DNA of 64,000 nt from Acidobacteriota bacterium (GTDB lineage Bacteria > Acidobacteriota > Aminicenantia > Aminicenantales > Saccharicenantaceae), in contig JAQURD010000006.1 of NCBI GenBank assembly GCA_028749115.1, positions 20,008 to 84,007 of the forward strand, given 5' to 3'. Under the pieces are notes generated by a model, which was not told the origin of the DNA, ran no database searches, and saw nothing but the letters and a program-made list of their open reading frames with translations. The position numbers and the translations under genes are program-made. Position 1 is the first letter of the stretch, and every line of letters begins with the position of its first letter. This document shows positions 18,824 through 28,504 of the stretch, in pieces.

Positions 18824-19192
18824 TCAATAATCAAGCCTGGAGGCATCAGCCCAGAGCTTCTCAAGGGCATAACGCTCCCTGGCCGCTTTAGAAAATATAT
18901 GAATGACTAAAGAACCATAGTCAATAAGAATCCAATCAGCCCGCTCCAGCCCTTCCAGACCAAATGGATTTATTTTTTCCTTTCTTAATTCTTCTTCAAT
19001 ATTCTGATAAATTGCTATATTTTGCCGGGAAGAATTTCCATTCATAATCAGGAAAAAATCTGTAAAGCTGGTGAGTTCCCTCAAATCAAGCAGGCATAAT
19101 CCTTCTGCCTTTTTAGCCTGGCTGGCTTTAATCGATAATTTGACTTCCTTCGGCAAACTGCGTTTGCTAAATTTTTTTTCTTTGCCTTTCAA
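18824..19192 (-). CDS. rsfS: Ribosomal silencing factor RsfS
   Basis: RsfS binds ribosomal protein L14 and blocks subunit joining under nutrient limitation. The 122-residue protein has the family core LCLLDLRELTSFTDFFLIMNG and GLERADWILIDYGSLVIHIF. The start is a TTG codon, with AGGAGAG somewhat far upstream (about 11 nt). The position after nadD is the standard bacterial arrangement. Confidence 0.93.
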   Translation of the reverse strand: MKGKEKKFSKRSLPKEVKLSIKASQAKKAEGLCLLDLRELTSFTDFFLIMNGNSSRQNIAIYQNIEEELRKEKINPFGLEGLERADWILIDYGSLVIHIFSKAARERYALEKLWADASRLDY

Positions 19193-19216
19193 TTTTTCTT
19201 GTTCTCTCCTTTCATC

Positions 19217-19867
19217 TCAATAGTATAAATGATTTTTCAAGATATATTCTTCGACCCCTGGTGGGACGAGACCGTCCACCGGCAAACCTGCCTGAAGCCT
19301 TCGCCTTATCTCCGAAGAAGAAATATTAAGTCCATCTATATCTATAAGATAAAGCCCGGTGCGGGTGTAATTCTCTGTTTTAATCTCTGCTTTTTTGATC
19401 ATTTCGACTACCCGTTCAGGCTTTATTTTTTCAATAACTTTATTTAGTTGTTCAAGTGCCCAGCCCGGGCGTTTAACAATTACAAAAGAACACTCCTGGA
19501 TAAGGCGGGCGTAATCTTTCCAGGTCTCTATCTCGAGGAAGGCATCAGAACCAACAATAAAGAAGAAAAGATCTTGGGGATAAAGTTTCTTCAATCTTTT
19601 TAAGGTGACAATCGAATAAGACGGGCCAGGATTTTTTACTTCCAGGTCAGAGGCAATAAAACCGGCATGAGGCTTACAGGCAATCTCCACCATCCGCAGG
19701 CGATGCCAGGCAGATACAACTTCTTTTTGATCTTTGTGGGGTGGTATATAGGAAGGAATAAATAAGATTCTATCCAGGGGTAAATATTTTCTGACTTCTT
19801 CAGCCGCTCGCAAATGCCCCCTGTGGATGGGATTAAAAGTTCCGCCAAAAAGACCGGTTAAAGTCAT
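19217..19867 (-). CDS. nadD: Nicotinate-nucleotide adenylyltransferase
   Basis: NadD adenylates nicotinate mononucleotide to NaAD, the substrate of the NAD synthetase encoded at 14.2-15.8 kb. The 216-residue protein shows the nucleotidyltransferase motif GGTFNPIHRGH (8-18) and the C-terminal ISSSEIRRR. It starts with ATG and lies between obgE and rsfS in the same operon. Confidence 0.95.
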   Translation of the reverse strand: MTLTGLFGGTFNPIHRGHLRAAEEVRKYLPLDRILFIPSYIPPHKDQKEVVSAWHRLRMVEIACKPHAGFIASDLEVKNPGPSYSIVTLKRLKKLYPQDLFFFIVGSDAFLEIETWKDYARLIQECSFVIVKRPGWALEQLNKVIEKIKPERVVEMIKKAEIKTENYTRTGLYLIDIDGLNISSSEIRRRLQAGLPVDGLVPPGVEEYILKNHLYY

Positions 19868-19897
19868 TTCCTTTCTTCGCTATCTTATCATTCTTTT

Positions 19898-20932
19898 TTA
19901 ATCACTATCTAATTTTTGTTTTTGTGTCTTTTCATCTCTTAACATTCTAGCTAGCAAGCCGATCAGGCTGGCCAAACCTTCACCGGTGGCAGCCGAGATA
20001 GCCACAAATGGCTTCTTTTCCCTACTGGCCAATTTTTTGATTCCCAGCAGGCGCCCTTGCTGGTTTTTACTCAGCAGATCAATTTTATTGGCCGCAATAA
20101 TCTGCTTTCTGGCCAGAAGGTCAGGGTTAAAGGCCTTTAGCTCATTCTGTATTATCTGGTAATCCCTAGCCGGATCTCTTTGAGTTAGCGGTGAAATGTC
20201 AATGACATGAACGAGTATTTTTGTCCTTTCTATATGTCTTAGAAATTGTATTCCCAGGCCATGCCCCTGGTAGGCACCTTCAATTAAGCCTGGTATATCC
20301 GCCATTACCAGGCTTTCATTTTCACCCAGATCGACCACCCCCAAATTGGGAGTCAGAGTCGTAAAGGGATAATCGGCAATCAACGGGCGGGCAGCTGAAA
20401 TTTTTGAAATAAGGGTAGATTTACCCGAATTGGGAAAGCCAACCAGGCCAACATCAGCTATCAGTTTTAACTCAAGAATGACTTCTATCTCTTCACCTGG
20501 CTTTCCTTTTTCAAACTCTCTTGGTACCTGGTGAGTGGGAGTAGCAAAACTGGCATTCCCCCGGCCTCCCCGGCCCCCTCTGGCCGCTAAATAAATTTCA
20601 CCGGACCGTAGAAAATCATGGAGGATGTTGCCCGTGGCTGCCTCTTTGACCACGGTCCCTACCGGCACTTTAAGATACAAATCCTTGCCTTTCTTACCCT
20701 GCTTGTTTGAACCCTCGCCATTTGCTCCCTTTTTAGCTTTATTGATCGGGTGAAACCGGAAGAAAGCCAGCGTATTAAGGTTTTGATCACTCACCAGGTA
20801 AATATGGCCACCGTCACCCCCTCGCCCGCCATCTGGCCCGCCCTTTGGCACCCGGTATTCCCGCCGGAAGCTGACACAGCCATCGCCTCCTTTCCCCGCA
20901 ATTAGCTGAACCTTTACTTGATCAATAAACAA
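19898..20932 (-). CDS. obgE: Obg family GTPase
   Basis: Obg binds the large ribosomal subunit and takes part in its assembly and in stress responses. The 344-residue protein has the glycine-rich Obg fold (GGDGCVSFRREYRVPKGGPDGG, 15-36), the P-loop GFPNSGKS (165-172), the G3 DIPG (212-215) and a NKID G4 motif. It lacks the optional extra C-terminal domain. The start is TTG (20930-20932) at the conserved FIDxV position, with a weak ribosome binding site. Confidence 0.95.
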   Translation of the reverse strand: MFIDQVKVQLIAGKGGDGCVSFRREYRVPKGGPDGGRGGDGGHIYLVSDQNLNTLAFFRFHPINKAKKGANGEGSNKQGKKGKDLYLKVPVGTVVKEAATGNILHDFLRSGEIYLAARGGRGGRGNASFATPTHQVPREFEKGKPGEEIEVILELKLIADVGLVGFPNSGKSTLISKISAARPLIADYPFTTLTPNLGVVDLGENESLVMADIPGLIEGAYQGHGLGIQFLRHIERTKILVHVIDISPLTQRDPARDYQIIQNELKAFNPDLLARKQIIAANKIDLLSKNQQGRLLGIKKLASREKKPFVAISAATGEGLASLIGLLARMLRDEKTQKQKLDSD

Positions 20933-21035
20933 TTTGCTACCTGCAGGAAAGAGAGCTTAAAGCCAGCAAAGATAACCTTCGGCCCGCCGGCTCCAACCTT
21001 ATTGACATTAACCGTCCAGGGAGATTGTCCCATTT

Positions 21036-21305
21036 TTATGAAGTGATTTCGATCTTTTCCTCCAGAGGAAGAACCGAAACAAATTTCCCCATCTTACCTC
21101 TATCTTCAAACTTGACTTTGCCTGCTACCAGAGCAAAGAGAGTATCGTCACCTCCACGCCGGACATTCAGGCCCGGTTTCAGCCTTGTTCCTCTCTGCCT
21201 GACCAGAATAGAGCCGGCCTTAACCAGCTCCCCCCCAAAACTTTTGACTCCGAGATGCTTAGGGTTAGAATCTCTGCCATTAACACCTGATCTTTTGTGA
21301 GCCAT
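21036..21305 (-). CDS. rpmA: 50S ribosomal protein L27
   Basis: L27 is 89 residues long, beginning [21 protein letters not shown] with the typical [17 protein letters not shown] core. The N-terminus is shorter than in proteins with a KKGGGSSRNGRD run, and there is no cleavable Firmicutes-type extension. It follows rplU directly, the usual pairing. Confidence 0.96.
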   Translation of the reverse strand: MAHKRSGVNGRDSNPKHLGVKSFGGELVKAGSILVRQRGTRLKPGLNVRRGGDDTLFALVAGKVKFEDRGKMGKFVSVLPLEEKIEITS

Positions 21306-21322
21306 GATCAGTTCTCCTTGTT

Positions 21323-21826
21323 TTATTCCTTATTTTCAGCCTTCTTTGGTTTTCTTGGCGCTCTTTTGGCCTGGGGTTTTTCCATCTTTTCCACGGAGGG
21401 AGCTGCCTTTTTTGCCGGACTCTTCCTCGCAGGAGTTCTGGCTGTTCCTGCTGCTGGTTTTTCTTCTGTTTTCTTTACCTTCTCTATCTTCTTTTCAGTT
21501 CTGGTTACTATTCTTTCAGGATAAATACCGGCAATTTTGATTTTAGTCAGCATCTGCCGGTGACCTCTCGTCCGTCGGTAGCCTTTCCTTCTTTTCTTCT
21601 TGAAGACAGTAACTTTGTCGTCTTTATAAACTTCCATGACTTCACCGTTAACCGTAGCTTTCTCCACATAAGGATTACCGACAAGTATCCGTCCTTCATC
21701 TTCTATCAGCAAGACTTGTTCAAAAGTGACTGTTTTCCCTGGAGAAGCCTCAAGCTTTTCTACTGAGAGAACATCTCCTTCTTTGACTCGGTACTGCTTA
21801 CCGCCTGTTTTAATAACTGCCAACAT
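21323..21826 (-). CDS. rplU: 50S ribosomal protein L21 with long basic C-terminal extension
   Basis: Residues 1-104 are a normal L21 ([18 protein letters not shown]...[21 protein letters not shown]). The remaining 60 or so residues form a Lys/Ala/Pro-rich, low-complexity tail ([14 protein letters not shown] and similar), giving 167 residues against about 103 for standard L21. The tail is in frame and highly basic, so it is probably disordered and rRNA-binding. It is the first gene of the operon that runs to comF and has a strong promoter. Confidence 0.95.
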   Translation of the reverse strand: MLAVIKTGGKQYRVKEGDVLSVEKLEASPGKTVTFEQVLLIEDEGRILVGNPYVEKATVNGEVMEVYKDDKVTVFKKKRRKGYRRTRGHRQMLTKIKIAGIYPERIVTRTEKKIEKVKKTEEKPAAGTARTPARKSPAKKAAPSVEKMEKPQAKRAPRKPKKAENKE

Positions 21827-21863
21827 AGTTTTTCACCTTTCCGGGGATAAAAATTGAAGTTTA

Positions 21864-21892
21864 AATCTAACATATAAGCTATTTTATGTCAA
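21864..21892 (-). promoter_or_regulatory. Promoter of the rplU-comF operon
   Basis: On the minus strand TTGACA (21892-21887), a 17 bp spacer and TAGATT (21869-21864) precede rplU by about 40 bp; GGAAAGG lies just before the ATG. Confidence 0.7.
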
Positions 21893-21920
21893 CCAGATAG
21901 CCTCCCCGTCAGCCAGCGGG

Positions 21921-24900
21921 TTAACTTAAATATTTGACCAGTGCCCCCCATCTTTTATCCAGGATAAAGCCTTCTTTCATGAAAAAGAAAGGAATTAAAT
22001 AATGAGTCATAATCAGCTTAATATCTGAATTTCTCATTCTTTCAACAAAATCTTCAAGCATGGCCCGCCCCAGTCCCCTTTGCTTATATCCCTGAGCAAC
22101 AACAATTCCTTCCATAAAAATCACACCTGAAGACAAATTCCGGAAACAAAGTCCGCCGATGACCAGACCATCATCATCAACCAGAACCAGGTTATGATTT
22201 TGCTGAGAAATCACCCGGGGGTAATTGTCCAGGAGGAAAAGGTGATATAGCTGACCGATCTCAGCTGGTTCATAACTCTCCCGAAAGGTAAACTGGTTTC
22301 CCTGCCGGTCGGTAACAGTCGATTTTATGATCAGCCTTTCCCGCACGGATTCGCCTGTTTTTGACAGGTTAAGATCTCTGGCTTCTCTCGCTCTCGGGAA
22401 AACCATCCGGCTAAAAACCTGACGGTCCTCTCCCAATTCGAGATTTGACTGAATTTCAGACAGTTCAATAAACTGAATGGCCATTTTGTCGGGCTGGCTT
22501 TTCATTTTGTTTAGCAATTTTTCAAAAGCAATGATAACTTCAGCCGGAGCAGAAGAAAAATAAGTATGACGGTAAACATAGAATCTAAGCAATTCTGGAC
22601 GTGAATTAAGATGAAACTCATTGATCAGTTCAATAACTTTTTTCTCACGTTCAAAGGGAGTGGCCTGTCCGTTGGCTATTTCCCATTCTTTGTATTTGCG
22701 GATAGCCGTTAAAACCGAAACGGGCATAACGGGATTCTGGCGTATCTCATTAAGATAACTTTCCAGCTGAAACCTGAAAGAGCCAAAGCCCTCCAGCTCT
22801 ATATCTTCTTTTTGAAGCTGCAGGAAAAGTTCCTCCAGAAAGCTTAGTGCCTGCTTTTCTTCCCAGATTTCAAAACAGGCATCAAATATCCAGCTCAGAT
22901 CTATGATTTTTCTGGCCCAGGGATAAGCCGCTACAACTTTCAGGTAGAAATTCTCAATTATTAGGCGAACTAAAGAAAGAGGCCTTTTATATGGTTTAAT
23001 TCTTCCAAGTTCAATCAGACCAGGATGCTCTCCATCTACACAGATATTTTCAGGCAGGCTCTGACCAGGGATAATATGGAAATCGGCAGCGGCTACGGCC
23101 TTAAAGACAACTCCCATGGCTTCAATATAAAGCATTCTCCATTCCTGTGGAGTAACCAGAGAAATCGGGCTGCCTGGCCGGGTAGCATAATCTCTGATCC
23201 TTTCGCTGACGTTAAGCCGGCTAAAGAAACGATAAGTGATCGCCTGCAAATCTGGCCGCCAGGAAGCCAGACGAGGCAAAAGACGTGGATTAGAGAAGTC
23301 CTCAGAAAGGCATAAATGCCATAATATTTTCTCCATGACTGGCTGGCTAAAACGGCGTTTTAAGATTTCCACTCTCAGGTCATAATGTTCCCCCTGAGAA
23401 GTATTCAGGCATACACGGAGATGAAGGCCCGGGTAAACTGAAGCTACCCTTGAAACTCTGATTTCTCCAGAAGCCAGCGTCTCCGGATCAAATGCATTAA
23501 AGCCATAGGCAAAATTTACACTTTCCGCCAGAAAGGTCGGCTCTGACAGGATTTGCCTGATCAGCCTTTTTTCCGGCTGAGAAAAATCACTGCCAATCTG
23601 CAGTTTCTGGACCAGCCTTTCTCTTATATCCTCAGGCAATTTAACTTTTATCCTCAATCTGAAGATGTTATAAAGATTTTCCATTATTCTAAAAGCTTTT
23701 GAAGATACGGCCTGATCCTTTCGATGAAGGGCCCAACTGGCCAGTTCAGCAATGACCTCAGAGCTAAATTCGGGATGGATAGTGGCAAAGTCAGCTAGAA
23801 GCTTGAAAATATGCACAAATTGATTGACCGTTTCTGGTGAAGCAGGCCACTTCAAAGACTTCCTGTAATTGGCCAATCTCCGACGCAGAGCCTCAAACTG
23901 ACCGCCACCAAGAGCCGACGAAGAAATCTCTTCAATTGATTCTTCATTAAGAAAAGTTAGACCTGATTCAACAAAAGCAGAGAGTGAAGGCGAATATTCT
24001 GGTAAAGGCTGGTCAAGCAGCAGAAGCCGGTAAGCCCAGCAGCGGATTTTTTCTAAAGGATGATTAGCCAGAGCCTCCAGTCTCAGCCTGATAAGCGTTG
24101 ACAACCTGAGATTTTCTGCCTGATTAAAAAGTTTTTCAAAATCGTTCATGGCTTCGAAAGCTGCCTCTTCCGTACCAAAGAAAAGCATAGAGATTAACTG
24201 GTGAATTTTGATCAGCGTTAGATCACCTGCTCCTTTAGGGGGTGGAAAATCCTGCCTGGCTGACTCTGCTTTCTCAGTTGGCAGCCAGATCCGGTTAGAC
24301 ACAGCCCCCAGAGGAGTATCCCAGCCTTCACGGCAGACAAGAAATTTAACCAGAGATGGATTTCCACACCACAAGAGAGGCTGACGGGCAAATAAACCCA
24401 GATCTATCGTTCTGCCTTTTATTTCATATAAAAGATCCCCAATGAGATACTTCCCGCTCTGCTGATCATAACGGATCCTTAGGGAAGCCTGGCGCCCCAG
24501 AATAACCAGTCTATCCTCTTCTAAACTAAAATCCTCTTCGACCAAACCAAGGTCTCTAATCAGCCAGAAAGGAAGACTCAAGCTGAAATCCTTTGAACTC
24601 AGGCCGAGAAAATCCTTCTTATAAAGCCCTTCAATCAGATTAGAAAAGTTAGCAGTAATTCTTTTCCGGTTGAATGAACCTTTAGCAGTCAGCTCGCCTT
24701 TCTCTCTGGAAAAATCTCTATCCAGGAGAGCAAACTTCATTACCCTTTCATATGGAGCCAGACTGAGATTGGCTGCTTCTATAATTCTTTTGTAATATTC
24801 CCTCTCTCCCTCGTGCTGGGGTAAGACAGTCAACTCTGGCGCACTGCTGTCAGGGACAATCAACAGCACATTATATGGCTTCCCATCTCCTACCAGAAAA

Positions 24901-26546
24901 ACACTCTTAAATCCCGGAACTGACTTGAATTTGTCTTCAACTTTCCTGGGGGCAATCGTCTGACCGCGGTTATTTTTATAAATATCCTTTATTCGATCAA
25001 CCAGGCGGAAATAGCCATTGGGTAAAATTTCGAAGACATCACCGGTTTTAAGCCAGTAATCAGAACCAGGAGAGCCAGGATAAGGAATATCATCTCCGGG
25101 CCCCTTTTCTTCCAGATAGCGGGCAATATAGTGGCCCCTGGCCAGGAGTTCTCCTTCCGGGCTCAGCTTCAGTTCGACACCAGGCAAAGGCCGGCCCTGA
25201 GTATCGTCCACATAGTGGCCGGGCAGGGTCATAGTTAATCCTCCAGTCGCTTCAGTTAGTCCAAAACCCGAAATCAGATCAACTCCATATCTGGCAAAAA
25301 AATGGAAAACACGCGGCTCCAGATAGCCAGCAGCCGAAATACCCCAGCCAAGCCTTGAACCTACTATTTTCCTGACTGCCTCTTTTTTCTCATCCTCTGT
25401 CCTTGCCCCAGCCACGGCTTGCCGGCATCTTTCACAGACTTGCACCCAGCGAATAGGCACGCTGACCAGGCCGGTAGGGTTTACTTTAGGGAATAGATTT
25501 AAAAGCGTATCCACAGAAGGATTACCTGAAAAAATATAGGTACCGCGCCAAAAAATAGAGCCGAGAAGCTCAAAGTAGCGGCCAAAAGTATGATATAAAG
25601 GCAAAAAACTCAGCAGGACCTCATCCTGGCCAACCCCAGGCAGGGCAGCCGCCCTGGCAAATCTCTTGGAAATAAGATTGTAAGTTGAGAAAGACACTCC
25701 TTTCGGGATGCCTGTGCTGCCTGAAGTGTACATCACCGTAGAAACCTGGCTAAGCCGAAAGCAGGGCCGCTGGCTGAGGACCTGGTCCACTTCTTTTGGG
25801 TTCAGAGTCCTGAGCTGCTCACCGAGATATCTTGATGATCCACCAGCCGGTTCAATCCTCTGGAGGCCTAAGATTTCAAAATTCAGTCCTGTCGCCTGCT
25901 TCAACTGTTCCAGTAATCTCAATCTTTCCAGATTATCAGTGATTACAATATTTATTTTAAGCTGATTGAAAATAAGCTCGAGATTTTCAAGGTTAAAACT
26001 CGCGTTTAGAGGGGTAACGAGAATATCATAAAAAAGGCAAGCCAGATCACTGCAGGCCGAATCAAAATGGTTTTCGCTGAAAATAGCTACCCGCGGTTCT
26101 TGGGGCGCAGATAGAAGATAAAAATAGCCAGCCAGCAATCTCAGGTAAGAAGCAATTTCCAGATAGGTCCACCTGCCGCTTTTGGAAGACGACATATCAA
26201 TAAAAAGCACTCTCTCGGGATTATCCTTGACCCTGTCTTCAAATAGATTCAAAAGGCTATAATTCATTTTCTGAATAAACTGGAAGCAGGTCTCAGCCCA
26301 GTCCCAGTTTTTCTCTGGATAAGACAGGTTTTTTAGAAAGGTAGAGCTTGAAGTCAGATTGAGGTAGGTCCTGATTGTCTCGGGCCTGAGGCTTTCTGCT
26401 TGACCTGTCGCCAGAAGTTCTGAGGCAATAGTTACTATCTTTTCGGCCAGAACCGTTTTAGAAACGGCTGGCTGGCCTGTCCAATAATTTAAGAGCTCCT
26501 CAAGCGAAAGTTTTGAATCAGATAGAAAATCTTTTTTATCTGGCAT
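21921..26546 (-). CDS. Giant AMP-binding acyl ligase / unknown middle / GNAT fusion
   Basis: The 1541-residue protein has three parts. Residues 100-640 are an adenylate-forming acyl-CoA synthetase-type domain: TSGSTGIPKG (274-283), GFGLTEATGG (427-436), LKTGDVF (499-505), RIKDIYKNNRG (518-528) and the late lysine loop LTAKGSFNRKR. Residues 650-1370 match nothing I firmly recognise; they include helical, HEAT-like stretches (about 800-1000). A segment at about 1060-1270 has conserved-looking blocks and faintly resembles a degenerate kinase fold. Residues 1400-1541 are a GNAT acetyltransferase with the acyl-CoA motif GYKQRGLGRAML. The chemistry suggested is activation and transfer of an acyl group, but the substrates are unknown. 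Confidence 0.85.
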   Translation of the reverse strand: MPDKKDFLSDSKLSLEELLNYWTGQPAVSKTVLAEKIVTIASELLATGQAESLRPETIRTYLNLTSSSTFLKNLSYPEKNWDWAETCFQFIQKMNYSLLNLFEDRVKDNPERVLFIDMSSSKSGRWTYLEIASYLRLLAGYFYLLSAPQEPRVAIFSENHFDSACSDLACLFYDILVTPLNASFNLENLELIFNQLKINIVITDNLERLRLLEQLKQATGLNFEILGLQRIEPAGGSSRYLGEQLRTLNPKEVDQVLSQRPCFRLSQVSTVMYTSGSTGIPKGVSFSTYNLISKRFARAAALPGVGQDEVLLSFLPLYHTFGRYFELLGSIFWRGTYIFSGNPSVDTLLNLFPKVNPTGLVSVPIRWVQVCERCRQAVAGARTEDEKKEAVRKIVGSRLGWGISAAGYLEPRVFHFFARYGVDLISGFGLTEATGGLTMTLPGHYVDDTQGRPLPGVELKLSPEGELLARGHYIARYLEEKGPGDDIPYPGSPGSDYWLKTGDVFEILPNGYFRLVDRIKDIYKNNRGQTIAPRKVEDKFKSVPGFKSVFLVGDGKPYNVLLIVPDSSAPELTVLPQHEGEREYYKRIIEAANLSLAPYERVMKFALLDRDFSREKGELTAKGSFNRKRITANFSNLIEGLYKKDFLGLSSKDFSLSLPFWLIRDLGLVEEDFSLEEDRLVILGRQASLRIRYDQQSGKYLIGDLLYEIKGRTIDLGLFARQPLLWCGNPSLVKFLVCREGWDTPLGAVSNRIWLPTEKAESARQDFPPPKGAGDLTLIKIHQLISMLFFGTEEAAFEAMNDFEKLFNQAENLRLSTLIRLRLEALANHPLEKIRCWAYRLLLLDQPLPEYSPSLSAFVESGLTFLNEESIEEISSSALGGGQFEALRRRLANYRKSLKWPASPETVNQFVHIFKLLADFATIHPEFSSEVIAELASWALHRKDQAVSSKAFRIMENLYNIFRLRIKVKLPEDIRERLVQKLQIGSDFSQPEKRLIRQILSEPTFLAESVNFAYGFNAFDPETLASGEIRVSRVASVYPGLHLRVCLNTSQGEHYDLRVEILKRRFSQPVMEKILWHLCLSEDFSNPRLLPRLASWRPDLQAITYRFFSRLNVSERIRDYATRPGSPISLVTPQEWRMLYIEAMGVVFKAVAAADFHIIPGQSLPENICVDGEHPGLIELGRIKPYKRPLSLVRLIIENFYLKVVAAYPWARKIIDLSWIFDACFEIWEEKQALSFLEELFLQLQKEDIELEGFGSFRFQLESYLNEIRQNPVMPVSVLTAIRKYKEWEIANGQATPFEREKKVIELINEFHLNSRPELLRFYVYRHTYFSSAPAEVIIAFEKLLNKMKSQPDKMAIQFIELSEIQSNLELGEDRQVFSRMVFPRAREARDLNLSKTGESVRERLIIKSTVTDRQGNQFTFRESYEPAEIGQLYHLFLLDNYPRVISQQNHNLVLVDDDGLVIGGLCFRNLSSGVIFMEGIVVAQGYKQRGLGRAMLEDFVERMRNSDIKLIMTHYLIPFFFMKEGFILDKRWGALVKYLS

Positions 26547-26596
26547 GAAATAAAAGTTAGTATTTCTTTAAAATAATTGACCCATCATTAGTTTTT

Positions 26597-26625
26597 ATTT
26601 TAATACATATAAGAAATTGAGTCAA
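26597..26625 (-). promoter_or_regulatory. Promoter of the ligase-GNAT fusion gene
   Basis: On the minus strand TTGACT (26625-26620), 17 bp and TAAAAT (26602-26597) lie about 50 bp before the ATG at 26546. Confidence 0.65.
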
Positions 26626-26653
26626 AAGAACCCGGCTCTCCCCCGGGACTGCC

Positions 26654-26682
26654 TTGACAAGGAAATAAGTTTCACTTAAGTT
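26654..26682 (+). promoter_or_regulatory. Promoter of tRNA-Val
   Basis: TTGACA (26654-26659), 17 bp and TAAGTT (26677-26682) end 17 bp before the mature tRNA 5' end. Confidence 0.5.
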
Positions 26683-26699
26683 AATCATAAGTTCCTGGC

Positions 26700-26774
26700 G
26701 GGCGGTTAGCTCAGGGGCAGAGTGTCGGTCTTACAAACCGGAGGTCACTGGTTCGAACCCAGTACCGCCCACCA
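26700..26774 (+). tRNA. tRNA-Val (TAC)
   Basis: Acceptor GGGCGGT pairs with ACCGCCC and is followed by an encoded ACCA end. The anticodon stem TCGGT/ACCGG encloses CTTACAA with anticodon TAC. The T arm holds GGTTCGAACCC. Confidence 0.94.
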
Positions 26775-27110
26775 ATTAAAAGAGGGGACATCATCTATAT
26801 TTCCTATTTTTGCAGGTGGGGAACATTTTTCAGGCTGTCCTGAGGCCAGCTTTAATAAAACCTGGCTGTGCCCCGGACACTACTGAGGCTACCAGTTAAA
26901 GACGAAAACCAGCAGAGCTCTAAGGGCCAAAGAGTTCATCCCGGAAAGTTAGCTAAAAATTTGGCTTTCACAATGGATAGAAGATGGCTGATCAAAGTGA
27001 AGATGAAAAAGAAAGGGTAAAAGATGGATCTAATGATCCAAAAAAATTTTATAAATAGGTTGCAGTTAAAGTAATTAACCTATAAAATAAAAATAATGGA
27101 GGGGAGGGAA
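26775..27110. other. Intergenic region with a possible hairpin, no gene seen
   Basis: No coding frame is convincing in this stretch. At about 26838-26880 a nested stem can be drawn (GTCC...GGAC outside, GCCAG...CTGGC inside). No c-di-GMP (GEMM) riboswitch consensus was recognised ahead of the HD-GYP gene. Confidence 0.4.
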
Positions 27111-28454
27111 GTGGCTAAAGCCAGAATTCTAGTGGTCGAGGACGAAGCTCTGGTAGCCAGGGATCTGGTGAATACGATTAAATCTTTTGGCTATGAAGTC
27201 ACCGACCTGGTTCAAAACGGCGAGTCAGTTGTTCAGAGTATTCAGAAAAACCAGCCAGATCTGGCCATCATGGATATAGTTCTTAAGGGTAGAGTTGACG
27301 GGATTGAAGCTGCGGCCCTTTTATGGGAAAAATATTCTATACCAGTAGTTTATATAACTTCTTTTGCAGATGATCTCACTCTCGAGCGAGCCAAGCTAAC
27401 TGAACCTTTTGGCTATCTGATCAAACCTTATGAAGAAAGGGAACTTGAGCTGACAATTGAGATAGCTCTATATAAAGCCAGAATGCAACAGCTTCTGAAG
27501 AAAAGGGAAGAGTGGCTAGCAACCATTCTACAGGGGATAGAAGATGGCATAATTGTTTCTAATGAAGAAGGTAAGATTTCCTTCATAAATCCTTCAGCCC
27601 AGAAAATTACAGGCTGGAAAGAGAAAGAAGCCATTGCCCAACCTGTTAGCCTAGTATTTAATTTAAAAGAAAAAATAGATCTCGAATCGGGAACCATAGC
27701 TCAAAATCTGCAGGAGGTTTGCCTTAAAACTAAAAGAAGTCTGGAAATTCCAGTTGAACTAACGATTGATCCTCTGCCAGAGGAGAAAGGCCATAGAAGC
27801 GGTCAGGTAATTGTATTCAGAGATATTTCTACCCGCCGGCAAGCAGAATACGAACTGCAAGAAAGCTGGGACAGGCTGCAGCGGGCTTTGAAAGGAACTA
27901 TTCAAGCCATTTCCACCACGATTGAAATGCGTGATCCTTATACTGCTGGCCACCAGCGGCGTGTCGCCCAGCTAGCTGAAGCTATGGCCAGGGAGATGAA
28001 TCTTCCTGAGATAAAGATTGAAGCCATAAAGTTTGCAGCTCAGATTCATGACATCGGGAAAATATATATTCCAGCTGAAATCCTGAGTAAGCCTACAAAA
28101 TTGACCGAACTCGAATATACGATCATCAAAAATCATCCACAGGCAGGCTATGAGATTTTAAAAAATATTGAATTCCCCTGGCCAATTGCCAGTATTGTCT
28201 TGCAGCATCATGAGCGATTGAATGGCTCAGGCTATCCCGCCGGTCTTAAGGACGGAGAAATTTTATTAGAAGCTCTAATCCTATCGGTTGCCGATGTGGT
28301 TGAAGCTATGTCTTCCCACCGGCCATACCGCCCATCCTTCGGGCTGGATAAGGCTCTGGATGAAATCAATCTCAACAGCGGAATTCTTTATGAGCCACAG
28401 GCAGTGGCAGCTTGCCAACGGATCTTTAAAAACGGTACCTTTTCGTTTGATTAA
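27111..28454 (+). CDS. Response regulator with PAS and HD-GYP domains
   Basis: The protein has about 447 residues. A receiver domain comes first (ILVVEDEALVARDL; phosphoacceptor Asp at 55 in AIMDIVL; KP near 105), a PAS domain spans about 130-235, and a C-terminal HD-GYP domain has HDIGK (313-317) and HHERLNGSGYP (366-376). HD-GYP domains hydrolyse cyclic di-GMP, so it likely couples a phosphorelay to c-di-GMP turnover. I chose GTG 27111 because GGAGGGGAGG at 27097-27106 is an excellent ribosome binding site for it; the in-frame ATG at 27096 would place that sequence inside the gene. No kinase is adjacent. Confidence 0.9.
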   Translation: MAKARILVVEDEALVARDLVNTIKSFGYEVTDLVQNGESVVQSIQKNQPDLAIMDIVLKGRVDGIEAAALLWEKYSIPVVYITSFADDLTLERAKLTEPFGYLIKPYEERELELTIEIALYKARMQQLLKKREEWLATILQGIEDGIIVSNEEGKISFINPSAQKITGWKEKEAIAQPVSLVFNLKEKIDLESGTIAQNLQEVCLKTKRSLEIPVELTIDPLPEEKGHRSGQVIVFRDISTRRQAEYELQESWDRLQRALKGTIQAISTTIEMRDPYTAGHQRRVAQLAEAMAREMNLPEIKIEAIKFAAQIHDIGKIYIPAEILSKPTKLTELEYTIIKNHPQAGYEILKNIEFPWPIASIVLQHHERLNGSGYPAGLKDGEILLEALILSVADVVEAMSSHRPYRPSFGLDKALDEINLNSGILYEPQAVAACQRIFKNGTFSFD

Positions 28455-28504
28455 ATAGAGACTTTAATCTTCCTGTCTCGTGAGTATTTACGGGATGGGA
28501 AATT

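Noticed and set aside
21025-21540. Plus-strand open frames opposite rpmA and rplU
   Set aside because: They are antisense shadows of the ribosomal protein genes.
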